Below, in pieces: positions 56,850 to 64,000 of a stretch of 64,000 nt of DNA. The DNA is taken from NCBI RefSeq assembly GCF_013155545.1, contig NZ_JABJVV010000007.1, positions 62,001 through 126,000 on the forward strand, read 5' to 3'. This stretch comes from Caenimonas soli. Lineage in GTDB: Bacteria > Pseudomonadota > Gammaproteobacteria > Burkholderiales > Burkholderiaceae_C. The translations under genes were made by a program, and so were the position numbers. Numbering within the stretch: the first letter of the stretch is position 1; the number at the start of each line of letters is the position of its first letter. The notes under the pieces were generated by a model, which saw nothing but the letters and a program-made list of their open reading frames with translations, was not told the origin of the DNA and made no database searches.

Positions 56850-58693
56850 ACAGACACCTCGTTCACCACTTTCTTGGCCGGCTCCGAAGCTGCCTGCGTC
56901 TGCGCCGGCGCATCCGTCGCCGCTTCGCCACCCAGGTAGGCCGCTTGCACGCGCGCATCGGCTCGTACCTCGGCGGGCAAGCCCTCCAGCAGCTTGGAGC
57001 CGAAGTTCATCACCACCAGCCGGTCCACCAGTTTCATCACGAAATCCATGTCGTGCTCCACGATGAGGATGGTCACGCCCTCCCCGCGCAGTTTGCGCAG
57101 CAACTCGGCCAGCGCCTGCTTTTCCTTGCGGCGCAGGCCGGCGGCCGGTTCGTCCAGCACCAGCAGCACCGGATCGGCCGCCAGCGCCCGCGCGATCTCC
57201 AGGAGGCGCTGCGTGCCCAGTGGCAGGCTGCCCGCCAGTTCGTGCGAGCGGCCGCCCAGGCCGATGCGTTCCAGCTGGTAGTGAGCATCGGCCAGGATCT
57301 GTGCCTCCTCGCGCCGGTCCAGGCGAAATCCGGCGCGCAGCACGCCGGCGCGGGCCCGCGCGTGGGCCCCGAGCGCGACGTTGTCCAGCAGGCTCATCTG
57401 GGGCCTCAGCTTCACGTGCTGGAAGGTGCGCGCCATGCCGCGCCGCGCGATCTCGCGCTGCGGCAGGCCCGTGATGTCGTGGCCCAGGAATTCGACCTGG
57501 CCACTGGTCATGGGCAAGGTGCCCGTCAGCAGGTTGAACATGGTCGACTTGCCGGCGCCATTGGGTCCGATCAGGCCGAGAATCTCGCCGGCGTCTACGT
57601 CGAAGCCGACCTCGTTGACCGCGACCAGCCCGCCGAAGCGCTTGACGGCCTTGTGCACCGAGAGGATGCGCTCGCCGCGTGCCGGCAGCTGGCGCCGCGG
57701 CAGCGGCTCGTGGGCAGCGGGCAGCTGCGTATCCACAGGTGCAGCGGAGTGCGAGCGCGTCCAGCGCGCCAGCAAACCCATCACGCCACCGCGCGCGTGA
57801 TGCAGCAGCAGGATGAACAGCAGCGCGAACACCACGGCTTCGAACTGGCCGCCGCTCGCCGAGATGAGGGGCAACGCGTCCTGCACCAGGTTCTTCATCA
57901 CCAGCACCACCGCCGCACCCACCAGGGCGCCGCCCAGGTGGCCGAGGCCGCCGGCCACCGCCATCAGCAGGTACTCGATGCTGGCCCGCACGTCGAACGG
58001 CGAAGGGCTGACAAAGCGGTTGGCGTGCGCATAGAGCCAGCCGGCCAGGCCCGCCAGCAGCGCCGCCAGCACGAACAGCGTGAGCCTCACGCGGAACGCA
58101 TCCGCGCCGACGCTGGCCAGCAGGATGCCGCCGCCGCGCAGGCTGAGCATCGCACGCCCGGTCCGCGAACGCAGCACGTTGCGGCAGAACAGGCAGGCCA
58201 GGCCGACCATCGCCCAGATCAGGTAATACACGGCGCGCGGATCGGCCAGCGACCAGCCGGCGATGCGGATCGCCGGAATGTTCGACAAGCCGGTGTGGCG
58301 GCCCAGCGCCTCGATATTGCCGAACAGCATTGCGATCGACAATCCCCAGGCGATGGTGGACAGCGACAGAAAATGCCCACCCAGGCGCAGCGTGAGCGCG
58401 CCGATGGCGAAAGCCGCCCCGCCCGTGAGCAGCAGCGCGAGCAACAGCCCGATCCACGGCGAGACTCCGTGCACCGTGCACAGCCACGCCGTGGCATAGG
58501 CCGCGATGCCGACGAAGGCGGCCTGGCCGAACGAGGTGGTGCCGCCAACGCCGGTGAGCATTACCAGGCCCAGCGCCACCAATGCGCCAATGCCGATATC
58601 GTTCAACAGCGAGACGCCGAAACGGCCCAGGACCACCGGTGCCAGCGCAATGGCAACGACTGCCGCCGGCACGACGAAGGAACGCAGCTTCAT
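56846..58693 (-). CDS. LivM-LivG fusion: ABC permease joined to ATP-binding domain
   Basis: This 615-aa protein combines two usually separate subunits. Residues about 1-320 are the LivM permease (eight or more hydrophobic segments; [40 protein letters not shown]). After a Pro/Arg-rich linker (about 325-350), residues about 352-600 are the LivG ATPase: Walker [18 protein letters not shown] (about 374-381), signature [15 protein letters not shown], and Walker [11 protein letters not shown]. No frameshift is needed; the frame is continuous. It pairs with LivH and LivF by ATGA overlaps on both sides. Confidence 0.93.
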   Translation of the reverse strand: MKLRSFVVPAAVVAIALAPVVLGRFGVSLLNDIGIGALVALGLVMLTGVGGTTSFGQAAFVGIAAYATAWLCTVHGVSPWIGLLLALLLTGGAAFAIGALTLRLGGHFLSLSTIAWGLSIAMLFGNIEALGRHTGLSNIPAIRIAGWSLADPRAVYYLIWAMVGLACLFCRNVLRSRTGRAMLSLRGGGILLASVGADAFRVRLTLFVLAALLAGLAGWLYAHANRFVSPSPFDVRASIEYLLMAVAGGLGHLGGALVGAAVVLVMKNLVQDALPLISASGGQFEAVVFALLFILLLHHARGGVMGLLARWTRSHSAAPVDTQLPAAHEPLPRRQLPARGERILSVHKAVKRFGGLVAVNEVGFDVDAGEILGLIGPNGAGKSTMFNLLTGTLPMTSGQVEFLGHDITGLPQREIARRGMARTFQHVKLRPQMSLLDNVALGAHARARAGVLRAGFRLDRREEAQILADAHYQLERIGLGGRSHELAGSLPLGTQRLLEIARALAADPVLLVLDEPAAGLRRKEKQALAELLRKLRGEGVTILIVEHDMDFVMKLVDRLVVMNFGSKLLEGLPAEVRADARVQAAYLGGEAATDAPAQTQAASEPAKKVVNEVSV

Positions 58694-59745
58694 GCCTCGA
58701 TCTCCTCTTGTTCTTCTTCGGTGTGCTTCGCCATCGCGGAGCGCAGCATCAACACGGGAATCAGCAGGCTGAACACGATCACGTCCTTGAGGGCGCCGCT
58801 GAAGAAGGAACCGAAGCTTTCCACGACGCCGACCGCCAGCGCGCCCAGGGCCGTGAGCGGGTAACTCACCAGCCCGCCGATGATGGCGGCCACGAACGCC
58901 TTCAACCCGATCAGGAAGCCCGAGTCGTAGTACATGGTGGTCACCGGCGCGATCAGCACACCGATCAGCCCGGCCAGCAGCGATGCGAAGCCATAGGCCA
59001 GCAGAGCGGTGCGCGCCGGCCGGATACCGACCAGCCGTGCACCGATGCGATTGACCGCGGTGGCGCGCAGGGCCTTGCCGGCCACCGTGCGTTCGAACGC
59101 CAGGAAGAACAGGCCGCTCAACACCACGGCCGAGGCCAGCATCAGGATCACCTGGCCGCTGACGGGAAAGCCACCCGGCAGGGTGATCGCGCCGCTCGCC
59201 AGTGGCGCGGTGCGAAAGCCCTCGGGACCGAAGAACAGCAGCCCCAGGCCCGACAGCAGGAAGTGCAAGGCCAGCGAGGCGATCAGCAACACCAGCACCG
59301 AGGCGTCGGCGATGGGCTGCAACGCCAGCCGCGCCACCAGCGGCGTGATCGGCACGACCAGCAGGATCGCCGCCACGATAAACACCGCATGCGGCACCTG
59401 TTGGCCGGCCACCGCCCAGGCCAGCACGCACGGCAGCGCGGGCAGCACGCCCCAGCCCAGCACGGCGCGCGGGATACGCGACGCTTCGCCGCGCCGCACC
59501 AGGCTCCAAACTTCCGTGGCCACGGCCAGCACAGCGAGCGTCAGCACCAGGCCCACCGTTGGCGGCAGGCGGCCGGTTTCGAACGCGGCCAGGCTCAGGG
59601 CCGAGAACGCTGCGACGTCGCCGAACGGCACGAATACCACTCGAGTGACGGAGAAGATCAGCACCAGGCCCAGGCCGGCGAGCAGGTACACCGCTCCGTT
59701 GGCCAGGCCGTCGATGCCGAGAATGAGGGCGACGTCCCAGGTCAT
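58690..59745 (-). CDS. livH: Liv-type ABC transporter permease LivH
   Basis: This 351-aa permease is somewhat longer than the usual 290-310 aa because of an extra hydrophobic stretch after residue 80 (ALGWGVLPALPCVLAWAVAG). Typical LivH segments include LVLIFSVTRVVFVPFGDVAA near the start and LKAFVAAIIGGLVSYPLTAL late. The acidic C-terminus (EEEQEEIEA) lies in the cytoplasm. It lies 13 bp after the binding-protein gene and overlaps the livM-livG fusion. Confidence 0.92.
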   Translation of the reverse strand: MTWDVALILGIDGLANGAVYLLAGLGLVLIFSVTRVVFVPFGDVAAFSALSLAAFETGRLPPTVGLVLTLAVLAVATEVWSLVRRGEASRIPRAVLGWGVLPALPCVLAWAVAGQQVPHAVFIVAAILLVVPITPLVARLALQPIADASVLVLLIASLALHFLLSGLGLLFFGPEGFRTAPLASGAITLPGGFPVSGQVILMLASAVVLSGLFFLAFERTVAGKALRATAVNRIGARLVGIRPARTALLAYGFASLLAGLIGVLIAPVTTMYYDSGFLIGLKAFVAAIIGGLVSYPLTALGALAVGVVESFGSFFSGALKDVIVFSLLIPVLMLRSAMAKHTEEEQEEIEA

Positions 59746-59758
59746 GCGGTTCTCCCGT

Positions 59759-60910
59759 TCAGGGCGCCAGTTTCCACTGGCCGTTGTCGAGCTTGACGAT
59801 CACGCGAGCGCGTTCGTCCACACCGTACAGGTTGCCCGGCTTGAAGTTGTAGACGCCGTGCGTGCCCACCACTTCCTTGGTGCTGAAGATCGCGTCACGC
59901 AGCGCCGCGCGAAACTGCGGCGTGCCGGGCTGCGCCTTGGTTGCCAGGGCGCGGGCCGCGGCGTCGGCGAACACCAGGTAGCCGTCGAACGAATAGGCGG
60001 AGAAGGCATCGGTGGTCGGTGCGCCATTGGTCTTCTGGAAGACACTGCGGAAATCGAGCGCGATCTTCTTGGTCGGGTACTCGGCCGGCAGCTGCTCGGC
60101 GACGATCACCGGCCCGGTCGGCATGAAGCTGCCGTTGGTCGAGGCGCCGCCGACGCGCACGAAGTCGGCGTTGATGAGGCCGTGCTGGCCATACACACCG
60201 CCCTTGAAGCCGCGTTCGGCCAGCGCGAGATACGGCAGCGCGCCCGGCGTGCCGGAGCCTCCGGTCATCACCGCGTCGGGCCGGGCGGCGACGATCTTCA
60301 GGACCTGCCCCGTTACCGACTGGTCCGAGCGGGCATAACGCTCGTTGGTGACCACCTTGATGCCGGCCGGCTCGGCGGCCTTCAGGAGAGCGTTGTAAAC
60401 CAGGTCGCCCCAGGCGTCGGAGAAGCCGATGTAGCCCACCGTCTTCACGCCGTTGCGCTTCATGCGCTCGACCACCGCATCGATCATCAGCTGCGGCGGC
60501 TGCGCCACGGTCACCGTCCAGTCGCTCTCTGCCGGCGGCAGCGAGATGGGCGACAGGCCGATCATCGGCGTCTTGCTTTCGCGGCCCACCTGCGAGATGG
60601 CAATGGTCGCCGGCACGCCGGACGACCCCAGCAGGATGTCGACCTTCTCTTCCTCGACCAGCTTGCGGGCGTTGCGCCCGGCGTTGGTCGGGTCGGAGCC
60701 GTCGTCCAGCACGATCAACTGCACCTTCTGGCCGTTGATCTCGGGCTTGTAGGCTACCGCGGCCTGCATGCCCTTGGCATACGGCACGCCCAGCGAGGCG
60801 TTGGCTCCGGACAGCGACACGCTGAGGCCAACCTTGAGATCGGCCAGGGCGGCGGTGGTGAAACTCAGCGCGACAGCGGCAGCCATCGCGGCGCGAACAA
60901 GTGCAGTCAT
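59759..60910 (-). CDS. Periplasmic binding protein for the Liv-type transporter (paralogue 1)
   Basis: This 383-aa Peripla_BP_6 receptor has a signal peptide ending at about residue 23 (TTAALADLKVGLSVS) and the segments LSGANASLGVPYAKGMQAAV, VQLIVLDDGSDPTNAGRNAR and GVKTVGYIGFSDAWGDLVYN. It is highly similar along its whole length to the protein at 62257-63411 and clearly arose by duplication. It sits directly upstream of livH. Likely ligand: the aromatic or related acid used by this locus. Confidence 0.93.
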   Translation of the reverse strand: MTALVRAAMAAAVALSFTTAALADLKVGLSVSLSGANASLGVPYAKGMQAAVAYKPEINGQKVQLIVLDDGSDPTNAGRNARKLVEEEKVDILLGSSGVPATIAISQVGRESKTPMIGLSPISLPPAESDWTVTVAQPPQLMIDAVVERMKRNGVKTVGYIGFSDAWGDLVYNALLKAAEPAGIKVVTNERYARSDQSVTGQVLKIVAARPDAVMTGGSGTPGALPYLALAERGFKGGVYGQHGLINADFVRVGGASTNGSFMPTGPVIVAEQLPAEYPTKKIALDFRSVFQKTNGAPTTDAFSAYSFDGYLVFADAAARALATKAQPGTPQFRAALRDAIFSTKEVVGTHGVYNFKPGNLYGVDERARVIVKLDNGQWKLAP

Positions 60911-60924
60911 GGGCGTATCTCCAG

Positions 60925-62229
60925 TCATGAGGAAAGGTTGAGGGTCATGAAGTGGACCCAGGCACGGAACTGGTTGCGCATCAGCAGTTCGCTGGTGCCG
61001 TTGACCTCGCGCGGACCCGGCTCGAGCTCGGCGCGGTCGAAATTGCGATGCAGGCTGACCCACTCGTTGCGCCCGGAGGCCAAGCCCCGCTGGATGCTCT
61101 CGAACAGGTGCAGGTCGTCGTGCGCCACCATGGACATTGGTGAGAACACGAGGCGGTTGTACGTCAGCGAGCGCTGCAGCAGCACGTCCGGCCCGCCTTC
61201 CACCCGGAAGCTCCAGGCTTCGACCAGGGTGCGGTCGGCCGCCAACGGGCGGATCACGCGGATGGCCTGCGGCGAGCTCTTCACCGACAGGCTGGGATAA
61301 AGGATCGCGTTCTGCGGCGAACGCTCCAGGATTTCAGCGGCGCGCTCGGACCCGTAGGCTTCGCGCATGGCAGCCTCGTACTCGGGCAGCTGCCCATAGG
61401 CCGAGTGGATGCTGAAGTTGATGCCCAGCACGCTGTGGCCGTTGGGATAGACGCGGCCGCCCATCCGGTCGAAGAAGTCGTAGCCCGAACCGAAAGGCAG
61501 GATCTGCTCCATGGCCATGGGTTTCGGCGCATCGGCCGGGCGACCCTTCCACACGGCATTGGCGGCGCTGGTGGCGGATTCGTGCGTCGACATCGGGTGC
61601 ACGGTGTCGTTGATGTTCTCCAGGTACATCTTCCAGTTGCACCGCACCACGCTGCGCAGCACGCCGCCCGCGACTTGCAGCCGCCCCGTGGGCGAGCGCT
61701 CGACCAGGTTGTCGATGGCGCGCAGCGCGCCGCCACAGTAGCTCTCGAAATCGGGACCGCCGTCGCCCAGCTTCACGAACACGAAGTCGCGATAGACGGC
61801 GGTGTTCTTCACCGCCTCCATGCCCTGGCCCGACTCGCATTCCTTCAGCCGCGTGCCCTCGTACCCGCTCTTCATCGGAATGGCCAGCGGCGCGCCGTCG
61901 AGCTTGTAGGCCCAGGCGTGATACGGGCAGCGCAGGAACTTGCCGGCGTTGCCGCAGCCGTCGGAAACCAGCTGCGTCCCCTTGTGGGCGCAGCGGTTGT
62001 GCAGCACACGAATCGATCCGTCGGCCTGGCGCACCATCAGCAGCGGCTGGCCCGCGATGGTGACGGCCATGTAGTCGCCCACAAGGGGCACCTGGCTCGC
62101 ATGGCCGGCATAGTTCCATGTGTTCGCGAAGAAGTGGCGCTGCTCCAACGCGAACAACTCTTCGCTCAGGTACAGGTCGCGGTGGACCCGGTCTTCCTGG
62201 ACGAGTGCGGCAATGTCGGCGCTGTTCAC
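60925..62229 (-). CDS. Rieske-type aromatic ring-hydroxylating oxygenase, alpha subunit
   Basis: This 434-aa catalytic subunit has the Rieske [2Fe-2S] ligands NRCAHKGTQ and CPYHAWAYK (about residues 80-107). The mononuclear iron site is in LENINDTVHPMSTHES (Asp, His, His near 215), as in ring-hydroxylating dioxygenases. No beta subunit, ferredoxin or reductase lies within the window; they may lie beyond the right edge or the enzyme may be an alpha-only type. The start is GTG 62229 preceded by AAGGTGA. It is flanked by two paralogous binding-protein genes in one operon, suggesting oxygenation of the transported compound. Confidence 0.92.
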   Translation of the reverse strand: MNSADIAALVQEDRVHRDLYLSEELFALEQRHFFANTWNYAGHASQVPLVGDYMAVTIAGQPLLMVRQADGSIRVLHNRCAHKGTQLVSDGCGNAGKFLRCPYHAWAYKLDGAPLAIPMKSGYEGTRLKECESGQGMEAVKNTAVYRDFVFVKLGDGGPDFESYCGGALRAIDNLVERSPTGRLQVAGGVLRSVVRCNWKMYLENINDTVHPMSTHESATSAANAVWKGRPADAPKPMAMEQILPFGSGYDFFDRMGGRVYPNGHSVLGINFSIHSAYGQLPEYEAAMREAYGSERAAEILERSPQNAILYPSLSVKSSPQAIRVIRPLAADRTLVEAWSFRVEGGPDVLLQRSLTYNRLVFSPMSMVAHDDLHLFESIQRGLASGRNEWVSLHRNFDRAELEPGPREVNGTSELLMRNQFRAWVHFMTLNLSS

Positions 62230-62256
62230 GGCTTCACCTTTCGCGATGCCCGTCCA

Positions 62257-63411
62257 TCAGGGAACGAGCTTCCATTGGCCCTTGTCCAGCTTGATGACCA
62301 CAGCCGAACGCTTGTCGAGGCCGTACGGCTCATTGGGCTTGAAGCTGAATATGCCGTGCGTGCCCACCAGTTCCTGCGTGGTCCCTATGGCATCGTGCAG
62401 CGCCTTGCGGAACTCGGGCGTTCCGGGCTCAGCCTTCGTGGCGAAGGCGCGCTGCGCCGCATCGGCGAACAACAGCCAGGCATCGAAGGTGTACGCGGAG
62501 AACGCGTCGGTGGGCACGGCGCCATGCACTTGGCTGTAGACCTTGCGGAAATCGAGTGCCACCTTGCGCACCGCGCTGCCTTCGGGCAGTTGGTCGGCAA
62601 CCATCACCGGGCCGCTCGGCACCATCAAGCCGTCGACCGATGCGCCGGCAACGCGCACGAAATCGGCATTGATCAGGCCATGCGTGCCGTAGATCTGGCC
62701 CTTGTAGCCGCGGTCGGCGAGCGCGAGATACGGCAAGGCGCCCGGCGAGCCCGAGTTGCCCGCGAACACCGCATCGGGACGCGCCGCCACGATCTTGAGG
62801 ATTTGCCCCGCAACCGACGAATCGCCGCGTGCATAACGCTCGTTGGCCATCACGTTGATGCCGGCCGGCGCCGCCGCCTTGAGCAGCGAGTCATAGGCCA
62901 GATCGCCCAGCGCGTCCGAGAAACCGATGAAGGCCACCGTCTTGACGCCGCTCTGCTTCATCTTGTCGACCACCGCGGCCACCATGAGCGGGAACGGCTG
63001 CGACACCGTGACCGTCCAGCCGCCGTCGTCGGCCGGCACGGTGACCGGCGTCGGTGAGATCAGCGGCGTCTTGGTTTCGCGCGCTACTGCGGCGATCGCC
63101 AGCGCGCCCGGCACGCCGGATGTGCCGATCAGCACGTCCACCTTGTCGTCGATGACCAGCTTGCGCGCATTGCGTGCGGCGACCGCGGGATCGGATGCGT
63201 CATCGAGCACGATCACCTGGACCTTGCGGCCGGCGATCGTTCCCTTGTAGGCCTGCGCCGCCTGGATGCCCTTCTGATAGGGAATGCCCAGCCCGGACAC
63301 GGGGCCCGACAGCGAGGTGATGACACCCACCTTCAGGTCGGCGGCGGTAGCGCCCAGGCTCAAGCCTGCGGTGAGGACAGCAGCGGCGACGCGCCAGATC
63401 GTTGTTTTCAT
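62257..63411 (-). CDS. Periplasmic binding protein for a Liv-type transporter (paralogue 2)
   Basis: This 384-aa receptor has the signal peptide MKTTIWRVAAAVLTAGLSLG (cleavage near ATAADLKVG). It parallels the 59759-60910 protein block by block: VQVIVLDDASDPAVAARNAR, GVKTVAFIGFSDALGDLAYD, HGLINADFVRVAGAS, FDAWLLFADAAQRA. The two probably feed one LivHM-G/F transporter with different ligands or affinities. It lies 27 bp upstream of the Rieske gene. Confidence 0.93.
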   Translation of the reverse strand: MKTTIWRVAAAVLTAGLSLGATAADLKVGVITSLSGPVSGLGIPYQKGIQAAQAYKGTIAGRKVQVIVLDDASDPAVAARNARKLVIDDKVDVLIGTSGVPGALAIAAVARETKTPLISPTPVTVPADDGGWTVTVSQPFPLMVAAVVDKMKQSGVKTVAFIGFSDALGDLAYDSLLKAAAPAGINVMANERYARGDSSVAGQILKIVAARPDAVFAGNSGSPGALPYLALADRGYKGQIYGTHGLINADFVRVAGASVDGLMVPSGPVMVADQLPEGSAVRKVALDFRKVYSQVHGAVPTDAFSAYTFDAWLLFADAAQRAFATKAEPGTPEFRKALHDAIGTTQELVGTHGIFSFKPNEPYGLDKRSAVVIKLDKGQWKLVP

Positions 63412-63421
63412 TTAATGACTC

Positions 63422-64000
63422 CTAGAGTGAGAGACTGCCGACACTGGTGCCGCCGCAGACGTACAGAACCTGGCCGGTGACGAAACCATTGCCGGGATCC
63501 ACAAAGAACGACACGGCGCGAGCCACGTCGTCGGCCAGGCCGAGCCGGCGCACGGGAATGGACGCGGCGAGCCGCTGCTCCTGCTCGCTGTCCTTCTCGA
63601 CCACGTCGTAGAACATGTCGGTGCGGATCGGGCCGGGCGCGACCACGTTCACGGTGATGCCGTCGGGGCCCAGTTCCAGCGCCCAGGTGCGCGCCATGCC
63701 CAGCATGCCGGCCTTGGTCGCCGAATAGGCCGTGCGCGTCTGCAAGCCCAACGCCGCTCGCGAGGACAGCAATACCACGCGCCCGAAGCGGTGTTCCTTC
63801 ATCGCGGGCAGCGCCGCCTGCACCAGCTGGATAGCGCAGCCCAGGTGCAGGTCGACCAGCGCGTCCAGATCATCGAGCTTCGCATCGGGCAGCAGCGCGG
63901 GACGGATCACACCGGCGTTGTGGACGACGGTGGTGACGGCGAAGCGGCGCGCCAGGTCCTGCACAGCCTCGGCGGTGGCACGGCGATCGGTGAGGTCCAC
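63422..64000 (-). CDS. Short-chain dehydrogenase/reductase (5' end outside window)
   Basis: The C-terminal 192 residues of an SDR are visible. The catalytic region is present: TVVHNAGVIRPALL, VVLLSSRAALGLQTRTAYSA (Ser and Tyr) and TKAGMLGM with the Lys, then VNVVAPGPIRTDMF. The N-terminal TGxxxGIG cofactor motif must lie beyond position 64000; the frame is open to the edge (GTG at the edge is an internal Val). It precedes paralogue 2 by 10 bp in the same operon. The FVTGQVLYVCGGTSVGSLSL ending is typical of the family. Confidence 0.88.
   Translation of the reverse strand: MDLTDRRATAEAVQDLARRFAVTTVVHNAGVIRPALLPDAKLDDLDALVDLHLGCAIQLVQAALPAMKEHRFGRVVLLSSRAALGLQTRTAYSATKAGMLGMARTWALELGPDGITVNVVAPGPIRTDMFYDVVEKDSEQEQRLAASIPVRRLGLADDVARAVSFFVDPGNGFVTGQVLYVCGGTSVGSLSL

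Overview
The window is high-GC chromosomal DNA from a betaproteobacterium, most likely Burkholderiales and probably Comamonadaceae (Variovorax/Ramlibacter/Polaromonas type). This is inferred from the gene content: an iscRSUA-hscBA-fdx operon, a Bug-family (TctC) binding protein, an intracellular PHA depolymerase, and many CoA-dependent catabolic operons with Liv-type ABC transporters. There is no insertion sequence, phage, plasmid or CRISPR signature. Coding density is very high, and many neighbouring genes share ATGA, GTGA or TGATG overlaps, so long translationally coupled operons dominate.

Region 1 (1-11018) is a catabolic locus with a TetR regulator. One minus-strand operon encodes a complete class I cytochrome P450 system (P450, small Fe-S ferredoxin, FAD ferredoxin reductase) with a short citrate-synthase-fold protein, a class III CoA transferase and an acyl-CoA dehydrogenase. 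A second minus-strand operon encodes an acyl-CoA synthetase, a Liv-type binding protein and LivH. A divergent operon encodes a crotonase and the TetR regulator. A palindrome, consensus TAAGCG-N2-CGCTTA, lies at both minus-strand promoters and overlaps the divergent one, which ties the three units into one regulon. The substrate is not evident. This is my best candidate for an undescribed pathway.

Region 2 (11069-30248) is mostly housekeeping: tRNA-Val(CAC), dnaQ, a LysR regulator divergent from a tannase-family lipoprotein and a second hydrolase, the isc operon with a Bug protein coupled to fdx through an apparent CTG start, uvrB, an aromatic/aspartate aminotransferase, a DODA-type dioxygenase, phaZ, a stand-alone RnfB and a CBS protein.

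Region 3 (30271-34987) encodes a three-subunit 2-oxoacid oxidoreductase (KorAB type) with a GltD-like FAD/Fe-S subunit. This arrangement resembles the 2-oxoglutarate:NADP+ oxidoreductase described from aromatic-degrading Thauera/Azoarcus.

Region 4 (35091-45692) is the propionyl-CoA to succinyl-CoA route: methylmalonyl-CoA mutase, MeaB, both propionyl-CoA carboxylase subunits and a VOC protein that may be the epimerase. A divergent, probably leaderless GntR regulator adjoins it. An SGNH hydrolase, a YdcF protein and a PhoD phosphatase are interspersed. A 713-bp spacer downstream of the regulator holds nested inverted repeats.

Region 5 (46406-64000) is an aromatic or aryl-CoA catabolic locus. 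Its centre is a flavin monooxygenase/old-yellow-enzyme fusion of the 2-aminobenzoyl-CoA monooxygenase/reductase (salicylyl-CoA 5-hydroxylase) type. With it are a MarR regulator, SDRs, a crotonase, acyl-CoA dehydrogenases including a glutaryl-CoA dehydrogenase type, a Rid-family protein, a CoA ligase, a Liv ABC transporter with a LivM-LivG fusion, two paralogous binding proteins and a Rieske oxygenase alpha subunit between them. The locus continues past the right edge.
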